DNA of 59,539 nucleotides from Pseudomonadota bacterium. GTDB lineage: Bacteria > Pseudomonadota > Alphaproteobacteria > Rhizobiales > Pleomorphomonadaceae. Shown here in pieces: positions 7,560 through 16,006 of this stretch. The notes below the pieces were generated by a model. It did not search any database and was not told the DNA's origin. It saw only the letters and a list, made by a program, of their open reading frames with translations. The stretch lies in NCBI GenBank assembly GCA_018262505.1, contig JAGSYV010000010.1:1-59539 (forward strand), written 5' to 3'. Position 1 is the stretch's first letter, and every line of letters begins with the position of its first letter. The translations under genes and the position numbers were made by a program.

Positions 7560-10500
7560 TTGCTCACCCCTGACAATTACGACGCCTACAAGGGTAGGCA
7601 GCGGCAGCAAGACGACGCGCGCAAACAGTTCCTGACCGTGGCGAAGCTGGAAGGCGACAACAGCTCGCCCGTCAGCGATGCGCAGCTCTCCGACCGGGTG
7701 GCGGAACTGACGGGAAGCCGGCCAGCGCCGGAGGACATGGTCAGGGCCAATCGCGACCTGTTCCGCGAGGCCGCCGATAATGCGTGGGTGGATAGCATTC
7801 GGGGCGGCTCGCCCGTTACCTTGGCGATGCTGAGCGACCCCAATAGAGGGCCTATTTCCAAGAGCGATGTCGAAGCTTTTGCCGCCATCGAGCAGACCGC
7901 GAACCAGGTCGGTAAAGGCTCGGGCACGATGGGGGGCGGGGCGCCACGGCGGGGCGTCCAGCTGGCTTCCGCCTTGATTTCGGGGCCGAGAGGGAGCGGC
8001 GCGTTACCTCCTATCCCGCTTGCAAACCCGCTAAGGAGCAGCGCTTTACCCCCCATTCCGCTTGCGAACCCGATGAGGAGCGGCGTTTTACCTCCCATCC
8101 CACTTCCGAACCCGCTAAGGAGCCCGGCGGTAATCGCGCCGCCCCAAAGGCAAGAAGGCGCGGATGTACCGGCTTCCGATGCGCCAACGGCGGCTCCCGC
8201 CGAGGAGGCGTCGGCGGCCGCTCCTTCGGTTGAAGGGGCTGGCCAGCCGTCAGTACTCACGGGACCGGGGGCGCAAACAGGCGCGAGCGGCAACGCTGCG
8301 GGTGCGCCTGATGGGGCTTCCGTTCAATCCGTGCCGCCGGGACCTCCGCCGGCTGAGGCTGCGGGGCAGGGCGCTGCCGCGACAGCTCCTGTTGAGCAGG
8401 TAAGTCCGGGCACCAATATCCCCGGCGCGCCGGGAACGGCCCCCGTCCAAACGGCGCCCGTCCAAACGGCGCCCGTTCAGGAGGTGCCCGCCGCAGGCGG
8501 AGCGGTGGAAGGGGCGGGGCAGGTCGCCGTTTCCGGGACGCCTGCGACGCGTAAGGATGATCCTGCAGGCGGTGGCTCGGTATCGGACTCTGCGCAAACG
8601 GGGGCGGCTACGATTCCAGGCGTGCCTGGGGTATCAAGCAATGTTAACGCGGATAGTGGCAAGATCTCTAGTCCGAGTCTAACAACCACGAAGCTCGCTG
8701 AAGCTATTGCCGGTATTGCGAAGGATTCCAGCCAAAAGAACAGAGAGGCCGTCCAGGCCATTATCAATGAGCAGCCTGAAAATGTTCGCTCCAGGGCTCG
8801 AAATGTTCTTGATGATGTAATTTGGGGGGTTACTCCTCCCGAGAAGGTACTTGAAGAGCTCTCTAGGCCTAATGCTACGGATTCGGCGGTTGGTGGTAAT
8901 AAAGGCGTTGTATATCAGTCCTCTCCGGCGTACGCGGAACTCGCTGTGCTGATTGCAAGCGCTGGCGAAAATCCGAGCGAAGAAAAGACGCAATATATCA
9001 AGGGACGCATAGCACACCAAAATGAAATTCCGCATCACTTTGCCTACCAGAAGCTCGAAGAAGCGGTTGCTGGTGGTAAAAAGGAGGATCTTTTAGATGA
9101 TCTGATGCGTGTGCCTTACGCTCCCCGTGATGATATTGCCAAGATGATCGGTGCCGCGGCAAATCTGGGCGATGACCAAGCTAAAGTCTTTGAGGAGGAG
9201 CTTAAAAGACAGCCGTATATTCGCCCGGAGGTTGCGATTGCGGCTATGCGAGAAATACGTGAGAAGCACCAAAGCTTCGATGAAGCTATGCTCACGTTCG
9301 AGAGAATGGATCACGACGACCTTGTTAACAGTATCGCCGATATAAACGGGAAGAGCCAAGAAGAATTCGAAGCTGCTCGCCGAAGAATTGGCGAAGCGAA
9401 GAATATCGATCGTTCGATTGCCGAATCTGTTCTCACCGCGCGCTTTGCCAACAGAATGGGCCGTGACGAAGCGATTGTGGCTCTACAGCCGCAAAACCCT
9501 TACTTAAACGCCGTTCATCGGGAGTTGTGGCGCCTCAAGGGAAGTACTGATTATCTCTTGGCACTATGGGCGATGCAAGTCGAGGCAGATAAGTCTAAAT
9601 CATTTCTCGATATTCTAAATGAGGAACGGGGTAACGGACAGAATATTAGAGAGGCGGCTACCAACGCGGAATCGCCCGCTAGGTGGGACGACAGCTTGGC
9701 CGCTTTAAGGGGAGATAAAAATGCCTTATTGCTCGCTTTGTGGGACGACGGCTTAGCCGCTTTGGGCGGAGATAAAAATGCGTTTGCGCGGGCGCGCGAC
9801 CTAGTCTTGAGCCAAACTTCTAGATTGCGCGACAGGTACACTGGAAAAGGGGGGTGGTGGAACCTTCTAGATGACAGTTATAACTTAACAGTCGCAAGCG
9901 ACCCAATGTTACGTCAAGGCAGAGATGCGGGAGATGCTCTCTACGCGACTTTTCGATGGGCGAGCGCAAGCGCCTCCTCCGCCTTTGGCTTTGATGATAA
10001 GGCATTCTTACTCGACCACATATTGGCGGCGGCCGATGCCGACAAGCATATCGACGCAATATCGTGGTCACCCGCCGCTACCGGCTTTATAAAACTGAAA
10101 AACACGCCCGGATCAGATCAATCCACTTCTGGTAAGTGGTCGAAGTTTGGCAGCGACATTTTTTCTGATCCGGATGGATTCTTGGCTTATGCCTCTGAGT
10201 CAGCAACCGAAAGTCTTCCTGGCCTTTTGATCGTTGCGGCTGCGACACTTGCTACGAGGAATGCCGAAGTAGGCATGACGTTATCAGCCGGGCTTGCTGG
10301 GGGGGAAGCAGCCTTTACGGAAGCGTTGGGTTTCTTTGAAGAGAAAGGCTATGACCTAACGAAGGAGGAAGACAGGCTCCGATTGCTTAGTGATCCGTCG
10401 GTGCTGGCGGAGGTAAAAGAACGCGGCAAGAAAGCCGCGCTTATTGCCGCTGTCGTGGATGCTATATCCAGCGGCATTGGAAGCAAAACTTGGTCTAATT

Positions 10501-11519
10501 CTGCTATCCGTAACGAGGTGACTAGGACGGCTTTGACCGCTGGCGTAACAGGTGCCGGAGAGGCGGCCACGCAACTCTCCATAGGTAAGGAGTTCAATCC
10601 CGAAGAGGTCCTGCTAAAGGCGGCGGCGGTTGTCGTTAAGGTTCTTGGATGGAGGCCGGGCGAGCTCGGAGTTGATAGTTTCGTTAAAGATTTTGCTCGG
10701 GCGGGAGCTGCCCTTGAAAATCGCGAACAACTACATGCAACGACCGAACATGTAAAAACATTGAAAGCGGGTACGCAGGATCCCGCCAACATCAGGGCGG
10801 GCCTGCAAGCTATGTCGGGCGGGAAGAAATATTATTTTGTACGAATTGATCAGTTGGACAAGGCTCTGAAAGAAGCGGGTATTGACGCCGATGCTTTTTT
10901 TGGTTCGCTAAAGAGCGAGACGAAAGCCGATATTGATCTCGCCCGCGAAACTGGAGGTTTCGCACGGTTTTCCTTCGAAAATTACGTGACCGATATCGCG
11001 TCTACGCCAGCCGGCGTCGCGCTGGAGCCATATGTACACGTCAATGATCCGGCTAGTTTCTCGGATGCGGAGGCTCACGAGTTCCTAACCCATCCGAAGC
11101 TCGGCGGAACTGAGCGGAACGATGAGGCGGCCAGTCAAACGACCACCCCAGCAACCGTTGATATCCCCCAAAAGGCGGGCGAAGGGGTGCAAGGAGGCGA
11201 GGGAGGTGCGGGAAAGGTTCCGGATACCGCACCATCCGGTCCATCTACGTCCGAGGGTTCCAACCCGTCGGCCAACGGGGAAACAGTGACCGGTGGTCCT
11301 GAGGCCAAGGTGGTCCCGAACCAGACTCAAACGCTTCCCAAGGAGCCTATGCCTTCAAATGATGGCGCGCCGGTTCCCCCAAAGAAATCGCTGGCAGAGC
11401 AGAAAGCTATACGCGCCAAAGAAATCGCGCGCAAAAAAGCTCAAGGATCGTACGATCCTCGACCGACAGGAAGCAGTCCGAAATGGGAACGCCCGCCTGG
11501 AACTCCCCCTTCCCAGTAA
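7560..11519 (+). CDS. Large phage ejection/polyvalent protein, N-terminal half
   Basis: A 1319-residue protein with a TTG start, supported by GGGAGA upstream and by the same TTG context in the remnant at 6420. Residues 147-188 hold three tandem 14-residue repeats (GALPPIPLANPLRS type). About 190-360 is Pro/Ala/Gly-rich and low in complexity. From 370 it is helical, with a hydrophobic segment near 880-930 (LPGLLIVAAATLATRNAE...). Residues 1090-1180 contain YYFVRIDQLDKALKEAGIDADAFFGSL and a following EPYVHVNDPASFSDAEAHEFL region. That region resembles a domain seen in very large polyvalent or internal virion proteins of podoviruses, where it lies mid-protein. A Pro-rich tail ends it. Such proteins enter the cell with the DNA. 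The size equals T7 gp16 (1318), but homology to it is not visible. Codon use from 8650 to 10900 is AT-richer than the flanks. Confidence 0.6.
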   Translation: MLTPDNYDAYKGRQRQQDDARKQFLTVAKLEGDNSSPVSDAQLSDRVAELTGSRPAPEDMVRANRDLFREAADNAWVDSIRGGSPVTLAMLSDPNRGPISKSDVEAFAAIEQTANQVGKGSGTMGGGAPRRGVQLASALISGPRGSGALPPIPLANPLRSSALPPIPLANPMRSGVLPPIPLPNPLRSPAVIAPPQRQEGADVPASDAPTAAPAEEASAAAPSVEGAGQPSVLTGPGAQTGASGNAAGAPDGASVQSVPPGPPPAEAAGQGAAATAPVEQVSPGTNIPGAPGTAPVQTAPVQTAPVQEVPAAGGAVEGAGQVAVSGTPATRKDDPAGGGSVSDSAQTGAATIPGVPGVSSNVNADSGKISSPSLTTTKLAEAIAGIAKDSSQKNREAVQAIINEQPENVRSRARNVLDDVIWGVTPPEKVLEELSRPNATDSAVGGNKGVVYQSSPAYAELAVLIASAGENPSEEKTQYIKGRIAHQNEIPHHFAYQKLEEAVAGGKKEDLLDDLMRVPYAPRDDIAKMIGAAANLGDDQAKVFEEELKRQPYIRPEVAIAAMREIREKHQSFDEAMLTFERMDHDDLVNSIADINGKSQEEFEAARRRIGEAKNIDRSIAESVLTARFANRMGRDEAIVALQPQNPYLNAVHRELWRLKGSTDYLLALWAMQVEADKSKSFLDILNEERGNGQNIREAATNAESPARWDDSLAALRGDKNALLLALWDDGLAALGGDKNAFARARDLVLSQTSRLRDRYTGKGGWWNLLDDSYNLTVASDPMLRQGRDAGDALYATFRWASASASSAFGFDDKAFLLDHILAAADADKHIDAISWSPAATGFIKLKNTPGSDQSTSGKWSKFGSDIFSDPDGFLAYASESATESLPGLLIVAAATLATRNAEVGMTLSAGLAGGEAAFTEALGFFEEKGYDLTKEEDRLRLLSDPSVLAEVKERGKKAALIAAVVDAISSGIGSKTWSNSAIRNEVTRTALTAGVTGAGEAATQLSIGKEFNPEEVLLKAAAVVVKVLGWRPGELGVDSFVKDFARAGAALENREQLHATTEHVKTLKAGTQDPANIRAGLQAMSGGKKYYFVRIDQLDKALKEAGIDADAFFGSLKSETKADIDLARETGGFARFSFENYVTDIASTPAGVALEPYVHVNDPASFSDAEAHEFLTHPKLGGTERNDEAASQTTTPATVDIPQKAGEGVQGGEGGAGKVPDTAPSGPSTSEGSNPSANGETVTGGPEAKVVPNQTQTLPKEPMPSNDGAPVPPKKSLAEQKAIRAKEIARKKAQGSYDPRPTGSSPKWERPPGTPPSQ
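9683..9784 (+). repeat. 45-bp tandem duplication inside the 7560 gene
   Basis: TGGGACGAC...GGAGATAAAAATGC occurs twice, about 57 bases apart. It encodes WDDSLAALRGDKNA and WDDGLAALGGDKNA in frame. A few substitutions separate the copies, so the duplication is recent but not brand new. Confidence 0.65.
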
Positions 11520-11769
11520 CCCTCGAAAGGCTCCAAAAGGCACGCCGAAAACCGACCGCCAAAAGTTCGATGAAAGGCGACGCTCTGGAAGGTTGCATAG
11601 GGCAGAGTGTCGCAATATTGGCAGTGCTGCGGCAACCCGAATTATCGTAGCTGGCGTGCGCTTATCGGTCGGCTTGAACGCAGTGAAAGCGACCGTACGG
11701 GAGAGGTGCGGCTGTACGAATGTGAACGCTCTATAGCTTGGTTCAGGTCGATACCGCTGGTCATGCCGA
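11520..11769. other. Non-coding gap after the 7560 gene
   Basis: No convincing gene. Open frames here are short and lack phage-like or conserved content. The stretch ends at promoter-like site D. It separates two halves that appear to derive from one large gene. Confidence 0.5.
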
Positions 11770-11819
11770 AAACCCACCATCCCCTAGCATGCGGCATTCT
11801 GACCTTTGGGGATTGCCGC
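11770..11819 (+). promoter_or_regulatory. Phage-locus promoter-like motif, site D, with hairpin
   Basis: AAACC (11770-11774), eight bases, CCTAG (11783-11787), then GCGGCA pairing with TGCCGC. TTG follows at 11821, as at site B. About 45 bases are shared with site B apart from the loop. Confidence 0.55.
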
Positions 11820-11820
11820 C

Positions 11821-11997
11821 TTGCCCGCCAGAGCCCGTCTCAAACTCGTTTGCCAGTCCTCGTCGATTGAAGAGAGCGGGAAGGCACCAGTTTTCTTCGC
11901 CGCTCTGGGAACGCTCGAAGGTTCGATTTCGCTTCCCTTGTCCAATGCGCGAAAGGGCGGTTTTTCCTGCCTTTGCCACTGCCGGAGACCACAATGA
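11821..11997 (+). CDS. Possible 58-residue leader peptide or gene remnant
   Basis: From the TTG at 11821, in the same position relative to site D as the TTG starts at sites B and C, an open frame of 58 codons runs to a TGA at 11995-11997. The stop overlaps the ATG of the next gene as ATGA, which would couple their translation. The product is basic and Cys-containing with no recognised family and no similarity to the 7560 start. It may be a degraded 5' end kept as a leader, or chance. Confidence 0.35.
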   Translation: MPARARLKLVCQSSSIEESGKAPVFFAALGTLEGSISLPLSNARKGGFSCLCHCRRPQ

Positions 11998-14900
11998 CCA
12001 TGAAGCCCCCTGAGACAGCAGACGGGGCGACGCTCCGCCTTTACTCCGGCCCCAGAGACGATGAAGCGCCCCAAGGGGCTGAGGCGCGCATGAGCGTGTC
12101 AACACCTTCGGCCGTCGGCGAGCGCGTGCCGGCGAGACCGCCGGCGGGTGTGAAACCGGGTGAGCGGCATCCTACCGCCAATGACGAGGATACGTTGAAG
12201 CGAGTGTTCGCTGAAGCCGACCTTTCGGTGCTGCTGCGCGATGGCGCGCGCTCGTTCCTTGCGTTTCTTGCAACCATGGAACGCAACGGCGACGCGATTG
12301 CGATAGCCGATGGCAATGCGCTCCGTCGCTGGTGGGGCGATGCCGGGGATGGCGAAGACCGGTTCGCCCGCGCCTTCACGTCCTATCTTCTGGAGGGCAC
12401 GGCACTGCCCGCCGGGCCGCGCGAGGCGTTTCGCCATTTCAGGGCGTGGCTGATCGGGCTTTATCTGACGATGCGGCGGCTCGGCGTGGCTGTCGCTCCC
12501 GAGGTGGGCGATGTGTTCGACCGGTTGCTGGCCAGCGAGCTGGCGCTGGCCGAGGCGCGCCAGTCGGCTGGCGATGTCGGGCCGGTGTCGCCGGATCTTA
12601 AGGAGAAGCGGACGGCGGCGGAAGCGGAGGCCGAGGACCGGCTGACACGCGACATCATGCGGCCGGTGCGGGAGGCGCGCGAGAAAGGCTATCGCGAGGA
12701 ACTGGCGGCTGCGACGGCCGAAGCGGAAGGGCGGATCAATGCGCTGCCGGTCTATCGAGCGACCGAGTGGCTGACCAATCGTCGCTGGCTGGGCGGGGAG
12801 CCGCCGGCGCTGCCGACGCTCAGGCTGTCGCGCTCCATCCTGGTCGAGCGCTATGGCGAGGCGGTGCTGGCCGCGCTGCCGCGCGGGCGGTTCACCGCCT
12901 ATGCCGCCACCGGTGGCGTCGACCCCGACGAGGCGGCTGGGCTGTTCGGCTTTTCGAGCGGCGACGAGATGATCCAGGCGATGGCCCTGGTGCCCAAGCG
13001 CGAGGCGACGATCGCCGCCGAAGCCAAGCGGTTGATGGTGGAACGGCGCGGCGATCCGCTGGTTGACGGCACATTGCCGGAGAAGGCGCTGGCTGCCATC
13101 CACGGCGGGCGCATGGCCGAATGGCTGGCCGCCGAGCTGAAGGCGTTGGCCGGCGCTGCCGGTGAGGCACAGCCCGTCACCGCCGAGGGGGCGGCGGAAT
13201 TTGCCCGCAAGGCACTGGTCGACACGCCGGTGCGCGACGCCATCGATGCCCGCCATCATCTGGTGGCCGAGCGCCGGGCCGGCGAGGAGGTGGCAAGGCT
13301 CTCCGCTGCGCACGAGGATGGGGAGAGGACCAAGAAGATCTACGATGCCCGGCGGCGGCAGTTGCTCAACGTAGCGCTCTATGCCGAGGCGCGGCGGATT
13401 GCCGACCATCTGCAGAGAGCAGAAGAGACGGTGCGGCGGCTCGACCATCCCGAGCGGCCGGAGGTGACGACCGGCGTCGACGGCTGGCCGGCCATCGATG
13501 CCATTCTCGACCGCTATCAGTTCCGCCGCACCGACGACCCGGCGCCGCGCGGCGCGGTGGCGGTCTTCGTGAGAGCGATGACGGCGGCGGGGCGGGAGAA
13601 CGAGCTGGCGCTCACCGATGCGGTGCTGACTGACGGCGAGAGCAAATCCTACCGCGAGCTGCCGATCGGCGTGCTCGAGGCGGTGGTGGCCAGCCTCGAC
13701 AACATCGAACACGCCATGGGGCGCAACGACGCGCTGGTGGACGAGCGCGGGCGGCAAAGCCTCAGCGTGGCGGCCACGGGCATCGCCGAGGCGCTGGCGC
13801 GGGCGAAGGGCGGGGTGGGCGGCCGCTCGGTCGATCTCGGCCGCGCCGCCGGCGAGGTGTTGCGGGAGATCGATGGCCGCGCCGAGGGACCGGCTTTCAC
13901 CGCGCTGAAGGTGCCCGTCGATGCCGCCGTCGCGGCGCTGCAGGCGCGTCGGCAGCAGGCGGCGAAGGACATTGCCGCGCTCTATGCGCCCTATGATGCG
14001 CGCGAGCGGCGGGCGATGGCGGTGCGGCGGTTCCTGCCGGCGCTGGGCCGGTCGCTGTCGCGCTGGGAGATGATCACCATCGCCCTCAACGCCGGCAACG
14101 AGGCCGGGTACGCACGGCTGACCGGACAGGCGGGGTTTGCGCCGGAGGCGGTGGCAATGCTGCTGGCCGCGCTCGATGGGCGGGATGCGCGCTTTGTCGC
14201 GGCGGTGTGGGACTATCTGGAAAGTTTCCGCGGCGACATTGCCGCCCGCGAGCGACGGGCGACCGGCAGGACGCCCAAGTGGGCCGCGGCGCGGCCGGTG
14301 ACCGTGGGCGGCGTGGCGCTGAAAGGCGGCTTCTATCCGCTGGCCGTGACGAGCGATCCGGGCGCCGACGTACGGGCCGGCCGCTTCGCCAAGGCGATGG
14401 CTGGCGGCGGGGCGGCTGGGGCCGTCGACCTCGATCTCACCCTGCTGCATGCCTATGTCGACCGGCTGCTGCACGATCTGAACCTGTCCGAGGCGGTGGC
14501 CAATGCCGGGCGGCTGTTGAGAGAGTGGGCGCTGGGCGACGCTTTCACCGTCAACGGTCGGGGGGACGATCTCGAAACGCTGGTGGCCTGGCTCGGCAGC
14601 GTGGCGGCTGGCGATCTCCAGCCGGCGGATTTTCTCTTGGCGATGGCGTCGGCCGAAGGGGGCGAACCGGTGGCCCGGCAGCTGGCCCAGGATATGGCGA
14701 AGGCGCTGGCCGAGGCGGCGGGGCTGCCCGAGGCGATGAAGGCGGTGGGCGAGGCTGAGTTTGCGGCCGGCGTCGCAGCCACGTTCTGCCCCGGTGTGGG
14801 GGATCGGATTGCCGAGCGCTCCACCCTGATGGCCGGGCGGCGGGCGGCGGCGGCGAAACGCGGCGAGGCGGGGAAGGAGGATCTGGCGGCCTGGCTCGTC

Positions 14901-15419
14901 AGGCGCGCCCGCTGGCACTTCATCGACATGCCCGTTTGGCTTGCCGGCTATCAGGAGGGCCTTGCCCGGTTCGGCAACGAGACCAAGGCGGTGGCCGAGG
15001 GCGACGGCTGGGCGCGGCGGCTTGGGGCCGGGGCGGACGGCAAGGCGGAGGCGGCGGTGAAGACCTTGGTCGCGGCCCTGTTGCGCTCCCCTCCCGGCGC
15101 GTCCGGCGCGGCAGAACTCTCGCGCACCCTCGGCGCGGCCCTGATGTTCGCCCGGGAGAGCGTGGTGCTCCAGGCATTGCGGAGCGAGGGCGGCCCGATC
15201 GGCTCGGCGCCCTCCGTTCGGGACGCCCTGCCGGTGACACGGGATGCCGGAGCCTGCGCCGCCATGTGGGCGCCGCCCGCAGGCTCCGCGGCGCACGCCG
15301 GCGACGGCCAGGCGCTGCGGCCGGCCATGATGGCCGCAGCGCTGCTGATGGACGCGCCGCCGAGGGTGGCGATCGGGCAGGTGTTCGGAGGTACTTTGAG
15401 GCAAACTGCTGCAAGGTAG
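11994..15419 (+). CDS. Large phage ejection/polyvalent protein, C-terminal half
   Basis: A 1141-residue protein; ATG at 11994 with GGAGA six bases before. Residues about 65-180 (WWGDAGDGEDRFARAFTSYLLEGTALPAGPREAFRHFRAWLIGLY...VFDRLLASE) match the conserved block of large polyvalent proteins: a FARxFExYL-type start, an FxxFRxWL helix and an xVFDRxLA end. The stretch RRARWHFIDMPVWLAGYQEGLARFGNETKAVAEGDGWARRLG near 970-1010 corresponds to the W-L-xx-Y segment close to the C-terminus of the same proteins. In intact relatives these blocks follow the kind of domain that ends the 7560-11519 product, so the two genes look like halves of one ancestral protein of about 2,500 residues. It is strongly Ala/Arg-rich, unlike the AT-richer first half. 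Confidence 0.65.
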   Translation: MTMKPPETADGATLRLYSGPRDDEAPQGAEARMSVSTPSAVGERVPARPPAGVKPGERHPTANDEDTLKRVFAEADLSVLLRDGARSFLAFLATMERNGDAIAIADGNALRRWWGDAGDGEDRFARAFTSYLLEGTALPAGPREAFRHFRAWLIGLYLTMRRLGVAVAPEVGDVFDRLLASELALAEARQSAGDVGPVSPDLKEKRTAAEAEAEDRLTRDIMRPVREAREKGYREELAAATAEAEGRINALPVYRATEWLTNRRWLGGEPPALPTLRLSRSILVERYGEAVLAALPRGRFTAYAATGGVDPDEAAGLFGFSSGDEMIQAMALVPKREATIAAEAKRLMVERRGDPLVDGTLPEKALAAIHGGRMAEWLAAELKALAGAAGEAQPVTAEGAAEFARKALVDTPVRDAIDARHHLVAERRAGEEVARLSAAHEDGERTKKIYDARRRQLLNVALYAEARRIADHLQRAEETVRRLDHPERPEVTTGVDGWPAIDAILDRYQFRRTDDPAPRGAVAVFVRAMTAAGRENELALTDAVLTDGESKSYRELPIGVLEAVVASLDNIEHAMGRNDALVDERGRQSLSVAATGIAEALARAKGGVGGRSVDLGRAAGEVLREIDGRAEGPAFTALKVPVDAAVAALQARRQQAAKDIAALYAPYDARERRAMAVRRFLPALGRSLSRWEMITIALNAGNEAGYARLTGQAGFAPEAVAMLLAALDGRDARFVAAVWDYLESFRGDIAARERRATGRTPKWAAARPVTVGGVALKGGFYPLAVTSDPGADVRAGRFAKAMAGGGAAGAVDLDLTLLHAYVDRLLHDLNLSEAVANAGRLLREWALGDAFTVNGRGDDLETLVAWLGSVAAGDLQPADFLLAMASAEGGEPVARQLAQDMAKALAEAAGLPEAMKAVGEAEFAAGVAATFCPGVGDRIAERSTLMAGRRAAAAKRGEAGKEDLAAWLVRRARWHFIDMPVWLAGYQEGLARFGNETKAVAEGDGWARRLGAGADGKAEAAVKTLVAALLRSPPGASGAAELSRTLGAALMFARESVVLQALRSEGGPIGSAPSVRDALPVTRDAGACAAMWAPPAGSAAHAGDGQALRPAMMAAALLMDAPPRVAIGQVFGGTLRQTAAR

Positions 15420-15960
15420 CGCTCGCAAAACGGCGCAACGCACGTGCTGAGGACGACAAGGCGTTGCCCCATTCCCCTGTCGTCTGGTTCAAGCATGGAG
15501 GCCTCTTGCCTAAGCTGCAGGTTTCGTCCAGTCCGCGCGGCAAAGCAGCCGAAATCAAGTATCCTACCCCGATCAGTGCTTATGTTTTTACGACGTTTAG
15601 CAAGCGCGTGACCGCTTGCATGAGATTTGGGCGACTCAATACTACCTGCTCGGATGGATATCCATCCAAACGTAACGTCGCAAAAGACACCGGAGGGTTG
15701 CGATTCCTTCCGTTCTCGCTCCCAGGACAGACAAGTTGCCCACCCGATCGGAGGTCGATGTTTGAAACGCTGTTGTTCAATCTCCGGGCGAAGTTTTGCC
15801 AGCGCCTGGCAGACTGTTGAACCAGGCGCAGCGGCTTCCCTATACTCCACGGGTCGAAATGGCCTCTGCCTGCCGACAGTGACAATGGCTACGAGGATGA
15901 TCCCCAGATGGGGATGGATGCGCCGGGACCGGGGAGGAGGTTTCGCTGGCGTGACCAAGT
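15420..15960. other. Non-coding gap before the first tail fibre
   Basis: About 540 bases in which I see no gene. Plus and minus frames are open for 60-100 codons in places, but none has a good start, phage-like content or a partner. Composition is nearer to balanced GC than the flanks. Site E ends the gap. Confidence 0.5.
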
Positions 15961-16000
15961 AAACCGTTCCTCGCCTAGGGTCTCGCAAAACCAGCGAGGC
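15961..16000 (+). promoter_or_regulatory. Phage-locus promoter-like motif, site E, with hairpin
   Basis: AAACC (15961-15965), eight bases, CCTAG (15974-15978), then CTCGC-N7-GCGAG. The hairpin ends shortly before the ATG at 16007, so its 3' arm (GCGAGG) may also act in ribosome binding. Confidence 0.6.
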
Positions 16001-16006
16001 CAGCCC

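Noticed and set aside
12099..15443. Minus-strand open frame of more than 1,100 codons opposite the 11994 gene
   Set aside because: It mirrors a strongly GC3-biased coding frame; the translation is rich in His/Arg/Gly/Pro without domains, whereas the plus frame has recognisable polyvalent-protein blocks.
15420..15820. Plus-strand frame continuing past the 11994 gene stop in another phase
   Set aside because: Its first part is out-of-frame translation of the 11994 gene, and the remainder lacks a start or conserved content.
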